A stretch of DNA of 64,000 nt from Calliopsis andreniformis. Its lineage: Eukaryota > Arthropoda > Insecta > Hymenoptera > Andrenidae. Positions 25,967 through 39,395 of this stretch are shown here, piece by piece. Position numbers and translations under genes: made by a program. The notes beneath the pieces are model-generated. The model was not told where the DNA came from. It did not search any database and saw only the letters and a program-made list of their open reading frames with translations. The DNA lies in NCBI RefSeq assembly GCF_051401765.1, contig NC_135073.1:3720001-3784000 (forward strand), read 5' to 3'. Position 1 is the first letter of the stretch. Each line of letters starts with the position of its first letter.

Positions 25967-28784
25967 CTCTTATGGTATATTTACTTATGGTTATCGTAAC
26001 AGTATGGCGTAAATGTCAACGTAAAAGAAGCATTAAAAAAAATTACACTATATAGCGAATAGAGTTGTACATTTTTAAGAGTGATTTGAGCAACTATAAT
26101 GGCAACGACGATATCGTGATGGTGATTAATGATTATTTATTTCTAAAGATATAAAGTACATCATGAGGTAAAATGAAAGGTGAAAAATACATGAATTTGA
26201 AAGTGTGCAATGATTTTTACTACATGTTTTCGACTTTTAGGGAATGCAAAATCGTTTATTGTTTCTTGTAAATTACTTTTTCGAATATTTTTTCAAATGT
26301 AGCATAGAAGATTTTATAAGATAGAAGTATTTTCAGTTGTACGAGTAAAGATGAAGGTCCTAAAGACTTTTGAAATATTAAGACACAAATTTCATATGTT
26401 TTCGTGTGCCTACATTTCAGAAATTATTTTCTTCTCGTTAGCAACAATTTGTCGCGAATTAATTTTATTATGTCTATCTTTTACAACAATAATAATAAGT
26501 TAATCAATTTCGAAATCGCGCTTACGTACCCACATGAAGTAAAGCTGTACTTCCAGAAGAGTATCGAGGAGAGATGATTTTCTAACCCGAAGACAAGCGA
26601 TCATGCATTTAATTAAGAGCTGCAGCTCCCCAAGTTTTTGTCCATAAGACGACAAGGAACGTGCGAGAGAACGTTTTAGAAACGAACAATAATGTTTCTT
26701 ACCGCGCCAGCTAATTGTATCGCTGCTCGCTGAATTTCGCCAGAACTTCCAGTCTGTCTCACGTTCAAGGCCCCCGCAAGTTTTATAATGTTCCGAGTTT
26801 ACAGATTTTCTTCGAGCCTGTACTGCTTCTTTCGCCCGGCGGCTTTCGCGAAATTAACAAGTTTTGCGCGGCTCTTCCACCGAGAAGACGATTAAAATAG
26901 GGCCGGCAGAAAGGAAACGGGTATCGACGCGAAACTCTGAATCGTTTTGCGAAATGGAACCCACCTTTTCGAGTAACAAGAAATGGCTCTTCGTGGAAGG
27001 CAACTTTAATACGTTTTCCATGTATTTGAACTTAATATATGAACACAGAAATAGAAACTTTAAACTATCGCGATTTTCTTTATTTTAATGATGAAGTAAT
27101 TTATATTAAGTGACTACATCAACCAATCACCCTAGGCACTGAAATACTCAACATGTAGAGTGTTTCAGTAATTTCGATTCAAGGAAGATATTTAAAATAT
27201 GCATATGCTAAAAATAATCTTTGTTCATTTTATATTAATATTATCCGTTTGTCAGAAGAGTAATGTAACTAAGATAAATAAATTTGTCAGAAAATCGGTT
27301 AAACGATCTTTGGACTGGAAAATTGTTAATTATTTAACCATTTAGCAATGCAAACATTTTCTTATTTCGCAATTTAGCTAGGAATCTTTGGGTTTTGAGG
27401 ATCTCTAAGAAAATATTATTCTAATGCACAGCGCACTATTACACTAGTAAAAGTAATTATATTTGCATAATAAATTAAAATAATAAAGACAAGCATATAT
27501 GCATAAGTTCACAAATAACACTCTTTCAGATAGTAACTACTTTTTTCTGAAAATAAATTTTGCAAATTTCTTAGAAGTGACTATATTTAGATACCTATGT
27601 CACTCTGCTGACAAACAATATTAATATCGTATGATACTATATTTTTGATGATGAAATACATATAAGAGCAGAATTATTAAGAAGTAGACGTTTTTAAGAA
27701 ACTTCTAAAAGATTGAAGAGCTGTCAGTCGGAATGTAATAAACATCTCGAATTAATTTCTGTCGCGAGATAAACACGTAGGAAAATAAGTGAAAATAGAA
27801 CCGTTTGTGGTCAGACGTGCTTGGAGATCATGACTCGTACTTCATTTGCATGTAAAATTTTCTAAATACATTCCTTTGAAAATTTGGAGAATAAATAATT
27901 GATTTAGATTAGCGACAATTCTTAAAGCACACTTAAATTTAAGAATAGTTAAATTTGCGGGATTGCTGATTTTTAAAAATAAAATGAAGAAAGTTTATGA
28001 ACTCTGTGAGTCATATCGTGCAATAAGTAATGATTATCTGTATTGACATAGTACGTTCTAGTTTACAACATGCTGTTTTTTATTATCGTTAACAGTATTT
28101 TGTCGCAAATTTCAATGAATGTTTCTCTCCTGGTACTGAAAAATTGTTGCACACTTTCTCCACCCATGATTTTAACGTTTCAACAGAGCCGTACGTTCTT
28201 GTACGTATGCAGAATACAGTTTTAAGCGTAACACGTGTACATAGTAGATAGGTTAACAAATTAACTGATTGTGTTTCACATCATGGAGAACGAGAGCCAA
28301 GGATAAAAAGGAATCAAGGTGTATTTGAATATTTCTGAAAGTTAGTTTGGAGCATTTTCCTTTACATCAAACGTAACTAAATTCTATTTAGAAGTTCCAT
28401 CGTGTTTTCGATGAACTTTCCAGCCTGGGATTAAAAAAGTTACCTTTTTCCAGAACACATACGTCGCCGTTCAATTTCGAACATCGTGTAATTATTTATA
28501 CTTTTTTATATCACGTTTTGACCTTTCCTTGTACCTTCTATACGATATTCCTTGCCATATTCGACGATTTCGTATGTCCTTCGTCTCCCTCGTTAAAAGA
28601 AAAAATAAATAAATAACCAACATTAGGAGTTTACGATTTATAAGTGAAACGAGAGAAAAATCAGAAAAAAAGAGAGTACGAAGAAAAAAAAATGAGAATT
28701 ATATGCGATGTAATTGTCGTTAATTAAATTATTGCAAATAGAATTCGGTAACTATATCGATTTATCCAACTAACTACGATTGGT

Positions 28785-28846
28785 CTTATTATTATTATAT
28801 AATTATTATTATTCTTATTATTATTCTTATTATTATTATAATATTT
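28785..28846. repeat. (TTA)n / ATT microsatellite
   Basis: Interrupted runs of TTA/TTATTC over about 60 bases in a homopolymer-rich intronic stretch. Confidence 0.8.
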
Positions 28847-30536
28847 GGTAAATATACGATAATGGTGGTAATTAGTAATCGTAACGATAAACCTGTTTGT
28901 GATGTAACAACTCCATGACTTGCACTAAGTTCGGGTCACATGAAGATTTATTGAGCAAATGAGATTCAAATAAAAGAAATATAATTGAGATTGAAAAAAA
29001 AACAAATGCACAGACTACGTTTATTGAATCATTTTTTTACCAAAAGAAGCAAGAAAAAAAAAAGATTTTGTGTGCTTTTTATGTATATTATCTTTTTTTT
29101 TTTCATAGTATTATTTTTTTGTTTCTCTTAATGTAATGTGCCTAATTGCTCTTTTTAGTTGATCGAACTTGTGCGAAGTATTGCTCGACACTGTATCACT
29201 TTATTTTTTTTTCATTTTCCTCTTCGACGAGATCGAGAACATATTTCTGTAGTGCATATTCTGCTTCGTAAGATCGAATAGTCTCTGCGTGACCTTCTCT
29301 CTTTTTTTTCATTTTCTCTTCCGCCGTAATTGCGCCAAAAAAAGCTACTCACGATCGACTAACTTGCACAGAGCTCCAAAAATGAAAGAAAAAAAAATCG
29401 TTCGACATTAACGATTCTTTCTGCGGCGAACAAAACCGTGATCACCATGTCCATCTTACTCAACTTCGATCCTTCGATATTCAATGGACATCTCTGTGCC
29501 TCCTCAATCTCCAACCAGCCCAATCTCATCCATTAACGAACAAAAAGAAAGAAAAGATCTACATACTCCTCACCTCCCCGGGACGTTACATCATTGATGG
29601 TCTTTAAATTAATTGCCTGCTGCCTGTTTCTTTCTCTCTATATATATACATATATAATGTTATTAATATTCGATATAAACGTGTTTGGATTTTGCTACTT
29701 AGATCATTAATATAATCCTTAACCTTGATTGGCCGAGAAAAAAGATATCTGTGCGGTTAAAGAAAAAAAAAAAAAGGAAAGATGACAATGGAAGAAAGAA
29801 AACTGTATAGTTTCTTGCCGTTTTCATATCAAAGCTTGACCAATCAGGGATCGAAAATATCGTAGGAAGCCAATCGATGAATCTTATTTATATCCATTTT
29901 AAATTATCAGTAGTGTCATGACCATAGTGAATGAAGCGTAGCGCTCCGTTATAATTTTCTTTTTATTTTTCTGTCTTCTCGAACTGTTTGCATCGATGTT
30001 AACGTACACTAGCGGTTACGAAACAACGATTATTTGTCATACGCGTTTACGTGAAGATTTCTTTTTTTCACAGGCCGGCACTTAAATATCATAGAGGTCC
30101 CTCTGTTCTGTTTCTTTATTATCATCCCTTACCCCTAATCTTTAGCGTATAAATATTTTATTTTGCTGTTTCGAGCCGTTCAATCGATATCTTTTTTCGC
30201 ATTTTATTTCGTGGCTAATTAATGCACTCGCTCCGGGAAATTAATCTGTAGTTTGCTCTATTTGACGTTGGCTTCTTATGGAATGATATTTTATTATTTT
30301 ATTTTTCAAAAAAGCAGTGATCTAATAGGAGGAAGTGGAAGATAGAAATGAAAAAACGAAAATGCTCATAATTTGAAGGCTTTGTATATGATATTGCTAC
30401 TCACAGTTTAAAAGTATACAGTTGTAGTAGTGATCAAACGAAATAGATATCTATTGGTAACAAACATTAAGTACATTATTTTCAATGTATATTGGCAATT
30501 ATAAAACATTTAAACAAAATACTTATTATACGTTTG

Positions 30537-30919
30537 TAAGGCGTTTGATAATAGGCATTAGAAATTTTAAGCCATGATTCTATATGTTAAAATCAGATAA
30601 AAATGAAGATAGATGAAATTGTATTTCAGGTTTTGTTTCCGAGTTATTAATTCTTGAGAAAACGCCTAAAATACACGTAAACTGTGTCTCACGTGGGACT
30701 TATTCTACTGACTTCGCTGTATCTGATCTGACTAGTCTATGCTAGCAGTAGAGTAACTTCCAAGTCAGACACATTTTAAGCGTATTTTAAACGTTTTTGT
30801 AACAATTAATAACTCTGAAACGAAGTCCCAAGTTTAATTTCTTCCTTCTTGATTTTCGCCCTATTTTGACATATAGAATCTCTCCTTAAAGTTTCTGACA
30901 CTTGTTATTGAACATCCTG
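30537..30919. mobile_element. Foldback MITE-like element, copy 2
   Basis: About 383 bp. The left end (AAGGCGTTTGATAATAGGC, then ATTAGAAATTTTAAG) is the inverted image of the right end (CTTAAAGTTTCTGACACTTG, then TTATTGAACATCCTG), followed by TA at 30920. Both ends and the internal palindrome (GTGGGACTTATTCTACTG against CAGTAGAGTAAC...AAGTCAGAC) match copy 1 at 3488-3815. A segment near 30590-30660 is absent from copy 1. It has no coding capacity. The left flanking TA is less clear than the right. Confidence 0.65.
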
Positions 30920-31595
30920 TACGTAAATAAATATACTCGCGTATCATATTGGTACTTTATTCATTAAAATTTTCTCACGAAGAATATGTCTATTACATAT
31001 ACTTTTATCTACTATTTTGCAACTGCAGCTATGAACTGGTTAGTTACGCTATAAGAATACGAAGCATTTGAAATTAATTCCATTTTATGTATCGCTTTCT
31101 CTATCTTCTACAAGCTGAAACAAACAAATTGTGTCAAATACCATTTATCGAATCTGACAATAAATATTCAAAAATTCTATTCCAAAGAAGCATCAGATGA
31201 ATAAAATATTTTAAAAACGGAAGAACCATCCTTGAAGCGAATGTTTCAATTTGCCACTGTGTTTTTGTCTCTTCGTAACAAATTTTCCTTTCTTTCGTAG
31301 GGGTATCAATGCGTTTTAAAAATTTTCTTGGCTAGCCCAGCTGCTGGCGCCGCGAAGATTTTTCCACGCTGACACGTGCCATTTTTCATTTTACAAAGGA
31401 GGAAATCAGCAGTTTTGATCTTACTTGTCGCAAACTTTTGAATTTTTATGAAAAAGAGAAAAATACTATCTTTCGTGGCACAAATGCAGCGTGGAAAGAG
31501 GTTTGCGACACAGATGTAACTTTTCGCATAAATTGCACAAAGCTAATGCTCTTTACAGCTTTCTTAATATTCCTCGTGTTTTGTATATACATTTC

Positions 31596-31596
31596 T

Positions 31597-31667
<71 letters not shown>

Positions 31668-31722
31668 TCTATCTCTATCTGTCTGTCTCTCTCTATACAT
31701 ATATATATATTATATATATATC
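31596..31722. repeat. (CT)n, (CTAT)n and (TA)n compound microsatellite
   Basis: About 60 nt of pure CT followed by CTAT/CTGT variants and a TATA run. The open frames over it are low-complexity artefacts. Confidence 0.9.
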
Positions 31723-34700
31723 TTCAGCAGTATATACATTAATTTTTTGGCGACTACATATTTAATACTTATAAATATATAATTTTTTCAGCGCCAGATT
31801 TATATATTTACATATTCGTTGTCTTTTTTCTTTTTTCGTTGGCAAAAGAAACACACTTGTTTACTAATTCTATTAATTGTTGAACGTGGAACTGCGACTT
31901 ATGTGTTTACTTATTACAGCTAGGAGGAGGTGCTTTTACATTATGTATACGATCGCATGCGAGTTTTTTGACATTTTTATATGCATCCAGCTGCAACACA
32001 CAACGTAACAACGTCAAAACACAGGCCGACGAGAACGCAAAGATACACTTATACACACAAATACACACGCTCTACATGCACGCTTACTTACATGTACCTG
32101 AAGAAAGAGACACTTCCACAGAACACGTATTCGTAACGAACACGATATCGCCCACGTGAACGACATACACGCACAAATACATGCGTACATGTAACCTTGA
32201 GGAATGACCCTTTTTATATTATATTTTCCTCTTTCCGCGCCGTTCATTTACCATTTTGTGGGATGTATGTGTGCTTCAGCGACCAATTTGTACTTCACAA
32301 CCTTCTTTACGTTTCTTCTCTTTCACCTCGCTGATATGTACCCTGAAACCTTTCGAAACGAACGACTCTCGAACGGGGATGCTTTCCGGAGACACTCGCG
32401 CCCACGCGAACTTCGGATCCTATCGTGCGTGCATCGCGCAATTAGCATAATTTGAGCACACACGAGCACACACAGCCGCGATATTACACGTCCTCGGTCT
32501 CCGGTTGGGGATTACGGAGAATTTTGTTTTCGATGAACGAGTAGCTTCAATGGGAGTGCAATCGGGCTTGACTTGTTTCTTCGAGCGTAGGAACAAGCGC
32601 AGGATGCGGATTAAATATTCTGTGAAAAGTTTTGTATCAGTCTTGTAGCTCCTATGAGGTCTCGCATAGAATTGAGATATTTTTCTTTTTTATTTGCTTA
32701 TGACTTCTACGTAGGGCCTTCTGAACAATTCAGTAAGAAATTTGAAAGGAATTATTATTTTTTTATCAATCTTGCTTTTGTCGTTAGAAATTGGTGTAAA
32801 GACCATTTTGTCACGTGAAATTGTCGACGACGCATGTTAGGACACCAGAAGAATGCACATGTGATCCTTTGTGTTGCTGAAACATTCGTCCTTTGCTCGC
32901 TTCAGATAGCACACAGACTCTAAGGTCAACGAATCGGTAGCCACATTTCCACATTTTCAATATGTGACGCAGAAGATACTTTGATGTGCTCAGCGGTGTA
33001 AGGAAATGATCTCCGAGTGCATCAAGTGTTCGCTACTTGCTGCATCTTGCACACGTGGGAACACGGCTTAAGGAACCATTCGTCTGTTCTCTCTTTCCCT
33101 TTTTCTCTTTTTCTCCCCCTCTCCGCTTCTCTGTTTGTCACTCATCTCTTTCTCCCTCCATTTCTTTGTCTCTCTTTTTCTTTATGTGTATATACGTACA
33201 AACGTCTATGAATTATACGACTCGTGTATCGCCTGTGTACGTGTGTGTGTCTCGTTAATCGTGTCACTCCCGTGTGCGTTCCTTAACAAGCATTTCTCTC
33301 CACCATCGAAAGCTCGCGCTCCCTTGAACGGGAATGCCATCGGGGAAGAGCGTGTTTTCGAAAGTTCTGCGGGTTCGAATACGATAAGCGTCGGGGACGA
33401 ACGAACGAAAGAAGAGAATTGAGCACTGCCGCGACGGTGCATGACACACTCGCTTTGCTCGGCCTATCTCTCGTTCTCCTAACAGAAGGTCTCGCTCGCC
33501 GTACGCTCGCTTGCGAGAAACTGTGTCGCGAGATTAACAAACATTTTACTGTTAATCACTGCATCGATCGCTGATTTGTATATGCACGCTTCAGCTTGAA
33601 TGATACACACATGTGGCTTGTATGGTTCTTAGCTTAACGTCGAGTTCGCAATGCAAGAAAGAAAAAATATGTAGTCGGATGTTCGGACGTGTTGTATAAG
33701 AAACTGAAACTTCTTTAACTCAGAAAGAGTTGCTACGTGAATTTTTTCTTGAACTCACTTTTATTGTGAGTTTTCGATGCGACACAAATGCAGTTAATTT
33801 TTATAAGGAGGAGCATATTTGTTGGCATCTTTAAGGTTAGCAACTTCCACTTTCTTGCCATGTGTTGACATGCAATTTGTATTCTGTAGCCATAATCAAA
33901 CAGCATTTTTTGTCTTCTAAGGTTTTTGGAAAATAGATACAAGTCTCAAAAATAATATAATCTAATTAATAAATTAATATAAATTAATGTGATATTCAAT
34001 TTCCAACATTTCCATCGCAAAATAATTAGCACTTTTCTAGTCTATAAAGAAAGTAAATTTAAAAATTTTGGAAAGTACAGACTAGAGTATATATCCTTGA
34101 TTATTTGATTTTAATAACATTTTAAATGTCTGTCTTGGGTAATAAGAACCATGATACTAGCAATAAAATATAATGTGAACAAAAGTAAACTAAAAATGTT
34201 TCGTTTAATTTTTCGTCTAATTAAAAAATATAATTAAAGTTGAGATATTATAGATCTAAAGAAATAAATAGTGAGAATATAATTCAAGAAAGGGAAAAGG
34301 AAATTCTTGATGATGCTAAAAAATTTTGCTCCTTTCTTTCTTTCTTTTCTGACTAGTTACACATCTACAATATTCTACTACTAAATTGATTTATGAAAAA
34401 CAAATAAAAGTTTTAAAATATCTCCCTCTAGAAAATACTAATGAAAATCATAATTCAGCAAATTTGTTGTACTTTAGTCATTTATTAACATTTTTTTAAA
34501 TTATTTAAAGCTTAAATAAGAATTTTTCTAAAATTAACAAATCAACAATTATGTCGCTATAATTGCAAACGAGCAGTAGAATAAAGCATTTCTACAACAC
34601 ATTTTATACTGTACAAAAATAATATCAGCATCAGATTATTTTATTTTGTTTTCATTTTGCATTTTTATTACTCCATCATTGTTACTTTGTCGCCCAACCG

Positions 34701-34914
34701 GTACAGCACGATCGCCATATAAATCGCTGTGAAAATACTACCGAGAGGTTCATCGAGCTATACTTTTTTCCGACATTGCATTGCGACAAACGACAAACGG
34801 CCGGAACTAGTACGTGATGCATGCGCAAGGAATCCTCTAACACATACGCGAATTAACTCCGATTGATAGAACACTGAAGGGATGCTCCATAGTGGCATCG
34901 AAACAACTCCCCCC

Positions 34915-34964
34915 TCTTTTTCTCTCTTTCTCTGTCTGTTTCTCTCTCTCTTTCTCTCTGTCTC
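34915..34964. repeat. CT-rich microsatellite
   Basis: Imperfect (TCTC)n with TTTC and TGTC interruptions in the intron before the finger 3/4 exon. Confidence 0.75.
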
Positions 34965-36367
34965 TTACCCCAAAAACAGCCTTCAGATCTGTCCGTGTCC
35001 TCTGACCTTATTGGGCGGGGCGAGGGTACACCGAAACCAGCGAGCGACGCCTATTTGACAGAACTGAACACGGTATTTAGCTACGTAGAGTAGTAATTAG
35101 ATGTGTTTCTCCTTTTTTCTGGGCGTTGATAAGCCCCGTTCTCTGACATTTAATTATTCCAGATGAAAATCTTTAATAATCGATACTCGAATCATCAAAT
35201 ATTTGATTTTAAGAATTTACATCGGACAGATGGTTTACAATGTTTCTATTTAAGTCTGTATTCGGTTTTTAAATTTAAGAAATGAAGTAAGCAAGTTTAA
35301 GTAAGTTTCGTTCTTGCGAAATGTGGAACTGTAGTTTAAAGTATTATTTTGAGAAGAGATTAAAGTCAGCAGATAGGGGTGCGGTACTAACGGCCAGAAA
35401 GAACAGATGAAGACTGGAAGAAAGTCAGGTTGGCTCTTTTTACGCCTCCCGAAACAGACCCTACTTCCTGAACACGGGGCGCTCTTTCGCATCACTCGAT
35501 CCTCTCGCTCTCTTCACGTGTCATAATTTTTTTTCACCTGTTTCTCACACGATTTATTTCTGTTTTCCAGTCTATTCCTCTCCCTAAAACTGCTGATACA
35601 TTTCTCTAGAGCCTCCTCTCGTGTAACTTTTCTCGACACGAGTAACTTTAACACCAATTGAGGGATTTCCTGCTTATCGACTTTTTATTAATTATGCATT
35701 GTAAAAATATGATTAACTAGCTCTTTAATGTTATTTTTATGTACATATAAAATTATTTATAAATTTGAGGGAAGACGGAACATAGTGTAACCAATTCATT
35801 TTCGTTTAGATTAATCCACGAGTTGAAATAATTCATTCTAAATATACGAATGTCTTCTATTCTAAAACTTTGCATAAATCTTTTTTCAAAGTCAATCCTA
35901 GTACACTCTGTTAAATTTTGCGATTACGAAACTTTAATTCGTATTATTTTATCACTAAAGTCATTTAACTCTACCTTATTTTGCAAATATCTCAAATTTC
36001 TTCTAGAATTTACACTTCCCTTTAACCTCGATATCTATAACCAAATTCTATTCCTCTTAATATAAAAATTGCAAACTTAGTGTTCCTACATCACTAACTT
36101 TGCTTTAACCATCCAACCTCTAACATCAACTAGCAAGTAGACACTCATCCCCTATCAGTACTATTGCTTTGCCCATCAGGAGTAAATTGTCCACCGAAAC
36201 CATGATCCTCCTCCACTCCCTTCAACGCCTCGATCCTTTACCAAACCTGCTAAGTGTCTCGAAGGAGAGAGCCACCTTCGTGAACTAAAGAAGGGAAGGA
36301 AGAATGGTTCCCACACCGGTTTACCGCCTCACCCAAAACAAATCCGAGAGCTGACCCCGGTTTTGCG

Positions 36368-36398
36368 CCCCCCCCCCCCCCCCCACCCCCCCGCCCCC
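36368..36398 (+). repeat. Poly-C tract (C17-A-C7-G-C5)
   Basis: Long cytosine run about 75-100 nt upstream of the acceptor at 36470. In the transcript it would be a strong poly(C)-binding (PCBP/hnRNP K) platform; the complementary strand is a potential G-quadruplex. Run length may be imprecise because of sequencing limits in homopolymers. Confidence 0.8.
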
Positions 36399-36470
36399 TG
36401 ATACACCCTTTAGCCCCTTTTTGGCCACATAGATAGAGTGCCATGCCATGCGTGTTCGCTCTTGCTGTAG

Positions 36471-36689
36471 GTATGTCGCGAGTTTCAACGCGGGGCGTGC
36501 AAACGCGGCGAGACGGAGTGCCGGTTTGCGCACCCCCTCGAGACGGTGCAGGCGAACGAGGACGGCTCTGTGACGGTCTGCATGGACGCTGTCAAGGGCC
36601 GATGCAATCGGGACCCCTGCCGCTATTTCCACCCCCCTCTGCACCTTCAAGCCCACATTAAGGCCGCACAATCTCGGGCTAGCATTGCG
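36471..36689 (+). CDS. mbl: Muscleblind exon: CCCH zinc fingers 3 and 4
   Basis: 219 nt, 73 codons, phase 0. Finger 3: [21 protein letters not shown] (C-x7-C-x6-C-x3-H). Finger 4: [19 protein letters not shown] (C-x7-C-x4-C-x3-H). After [19 protein letters not shown] comes the donor GCG|GTAATG. All eight metal ligands are present. The pair binds GC-containing YGCY RNA sites, and the basic and aromatic residues between ligands (R, F, Y) match the RNA-stacking positions of MBNL. Acceptor GCTGTAG|GTATGT. It is flanked by a poly-C run upstream and a (TC)n tract starting 9 nt into the downstream intron, which is unusual and suggests regulated inclusion. Skipping would keep the frame and give a protein with fingers 1-2 only. 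Confidence 0.97.
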
Positions 36690-36695
36690 GTAATG

Positions 36696-36698
<3 letters not shown>

Positions 36699-36751
<53 letters not shown>

Positions 36752-36781
36752 GTCTCTCTGTCTCTATCTGTCTCTCTCTCC
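36699..36781 (+). repeat. (TC)n microsatellite just downstream of the finger 3/4 donor
   Basis: About 50 nt of near-pure TC followed by TGTC/TATC variants, starting 9 nt after the splice site. In RNA this is a CU-repeat of the kind bound by PTB-family proteins. Confidence 0.9.
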
Positions 36782-37386
36782 TGTCTTCTCTCTATATCTC
36801 TGCCTTTTTCTGTCATTCTGTCTCTCTATCATTGCTAATTCTTCCGACTTAAGTTCTAATTTTTTCGTTTACTTCTCACAAACTGTACTCTCTATCACTA
36901 CCTCTTAACACCCAAGACGTTCTTTTTCGTTTACTGTTGTATCCTAAAGTGTTCCTCACCTTTCGTTCCATCTATCCTGCGTCCAGGAGAGTGTACCGGT
37001 TGCCAGTGAAATCCTTGTTATCCGAATCTGTCCGATTCCAATTTATCTCTATCGTTTATATTCGAATTTTAGACCGTGATCCTTCCTGCTTTCCCGTTCT
37101 ACCCCTGCTCACGGACGAAACCACGTCATTAAAGGAATGAGCTTTACAGATGAATCTGGCGAGCAAAAGCTGACTGACAAAGCGCCAAGGCGCCTGGAGA
37201 ACGCAGTCGCCGCGGAAGCGTCTTTCAGAAACCGCGACATGAGGCTCTTTGTCCGCGATTCGCGTCTGTTTGCCACTGTGGTCTCGTCTCCTTTCTCGCT
37301 AGACCCATTAACGAACACTCGTGGAGCGTAATTGCGTGCCTTTATCAGAAGGATCCTCGACGTTAGTGGGTTAAGCGACGACTTTG

Positions 37387-37413
37387 CCCCCCCCCTCCCC
37401 TCCCCCCTCCCCT
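37387..37413 (+). repeat. C-rich tract
   Basis: C9-T-C4-T-C6-TT-C4 run in the intron. Confidence 0.75.
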
Positions 37414-39395
37414 TCATTTCTCCATCTTCTATCTCAATCCTCCTTCCCCTCTTCACGCCTCTCTGTTTCTCTCTTTCTCTCTTGTTCCGTGTGGCGTGTG
37501 CTTCATGTGCGGATGTTTTGTACATTGTTCGCTAGAAATTGGGTATTTATAGCCGACGCTCTGTGTGTACTATCGCTGAGCTTGGCGGAAAGGTGCGGTG
37601 GTGGTAAGAGTCTGTACCTCCGAGCATACTTGTTACGTCTGTCGTGGCTTTAATTGACAAGTTTCCAGTGGGAGATGAAGGAATTGCATGGGAGACTAAA
37701 GTTCGAGATAATAGCCAAGTTCAACTGGTTCGCGTTGAAGCATCGGAACATCAGAAAGAGTTTCTTTAAATTATTCCACCGTACTCTTTGATTGATGATT
37801 CAAAAACAGATGTTTATGATATGGGATATTAGGATGTAAAAAAAGTAACTGTTCTGCGGATGAATCTACGTGATTGGTTTGAGATTTCTCAACGAAGATA
37901 GCTGTTACAGTCTATTTCTGTTTCCATAATATACTCTACATACTTATAACACTAACTTGATATTCAGAGTTAATCATAATGTATTTGAACTAAAGTTATC
38001 TTTCAATAAAGATTTATGGTACGTTATAACGTGAACATAGTGGAAAACCATACCTTTTTTATTTATTAGTTAAACTTTAATAAATGTGGCTGAAACAAGA
38101 AAAAAGATTCCAAAAATAAATAATGATAATAATATTATTTAAATTTATATTTTCTGCATATACAAATTTTTAGCTGTCCTAATTTCCTTCAATGTATGAT
38201 AGTTAAAAATACAACACAGAAACAGAGCCCTTTAAAAATAACTCTGTCTGATCTAATTCGTTGAACCTTCAAAGTTTTTTTAATCGTTCTTTAAACTTTA
38301 CAGATCAAGAATTTATGTCGATTCAAATGCATAGATTCATTCGTCAAAATCATAACGATTACGGATTTTACACCTTATACATATTGTTCTTGAATAACAT
38401 GAAAACTCGAAGTGCACGCATATGTCCTCCTTGACCACTGTATACATCCTTGTTCCCCTTTATCATTTTACTTTCACCACTCCTTAGTTCGTATAATTTT
38501 TCTTTTCTGTCCTATTTTCTGTGACTATCTGTCTATTCTCTGTCTTCAGTCTTTCAAGTTTACTTGTCACCGTCTTTCAGTTTCCTGGGTTTGCGTCGAA
38601 AGAAGCTTTCGTTGCTGCGCTGCTTTTCGCCAATCTACGTCGAGTATATTCGTCGGGCTTCCCCCTCGAACGCAGTAGTCCCTAATATCGTACTTTTTCT
38701 CTCTTTCTATGTATATATATATATTTCTATATTTTTATACATATACATATAGAAATTTTACGTATACATAGAACGCTATTACACACGTATCGAGCTGTCT
38801 ATCTCTTTGTCTCTCTCTCTCTATACATATATTTATAGCGATACGTATGTATTTCTATACATGTATGTACAGCACTGTCGCACGCGAGACAGGTTGTCCA
38901 AAACCGCAAAACTAAAATTGGCCAATAGTTGCGCAGTGCTCGAACTACGCGATAACCGTAACCGTTGTGGCGTTGAATACGAATTAACTGCACTCAGACC
39001 TATATAAACAGCCATTGTTTACGGGAAACTTAATTGAATGTCCATTGTACGCACGCGACTCGATAAAAGACCGTTGGAAAAATAAGACGCCAAACTCGAT
39101 ACGGTTATCGCCGATCTTGTGTATTATACATCATTTATCTACCTCACCCCTTTTTCGATTTTGATTTGTTGTGTTTTTAAATTAGATCCACTCACGGTAC
39201 AATCTCCGATGATCCTTCTTTTCGTACGTATGCCCCCTATCCCTTCCATATTTGTCGCTTTTGTGTTCGTCCGTTTTAACATCTCCCAATTGTACGATGT
39301 CCAGCCATTTCCGTAGCGTGTAGTGAGTAGAACACGAGGCAGAATTCTTGTCAACATCACCGAGATACACCACTGTTCTATTTCTCTCTTTCTAG

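Larger units (their letters stand above)
24517..36470 (+). other. mbl: mbl intron; proximal part is the possible 3' UTR of the short isoform
   Basis: About 12 kb between the linker exon and the finger 3/4 exon. After 24516 the sequence drops to AT-rich non-coding. AATAAA at 25003-25008 could end a short 3' UTR. From about 28560 to 30350 homopolymer A and T runs and (TTA)n are dense, resembling insect UTR sequence but not proving it. It contains a weak TIR element (24976-25563), an AT hairpin (25922-25966), a foldback MITE (30537-30919), CT and TA microsatellites (31596-31722, 33090-33180, 34915-34964) and a poly-C tract before the acceptor. GC-richer patches lie at 26640-26960 and 33290-33540. 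No convincing protein frame was found on either strand. Confidence 0.7.

Noticed and set aside
31438..31782. 114-codon frame rich in Ser/Leu
   Set aside because: It is the translation of a (CT)n and (TA)n microsatellite.
33369..33381. GGTTCGAATAC resembling a tRNA B box
   Set aside because: It lacks the expected trailing CC and no A box or cloverleaf can be built around it.
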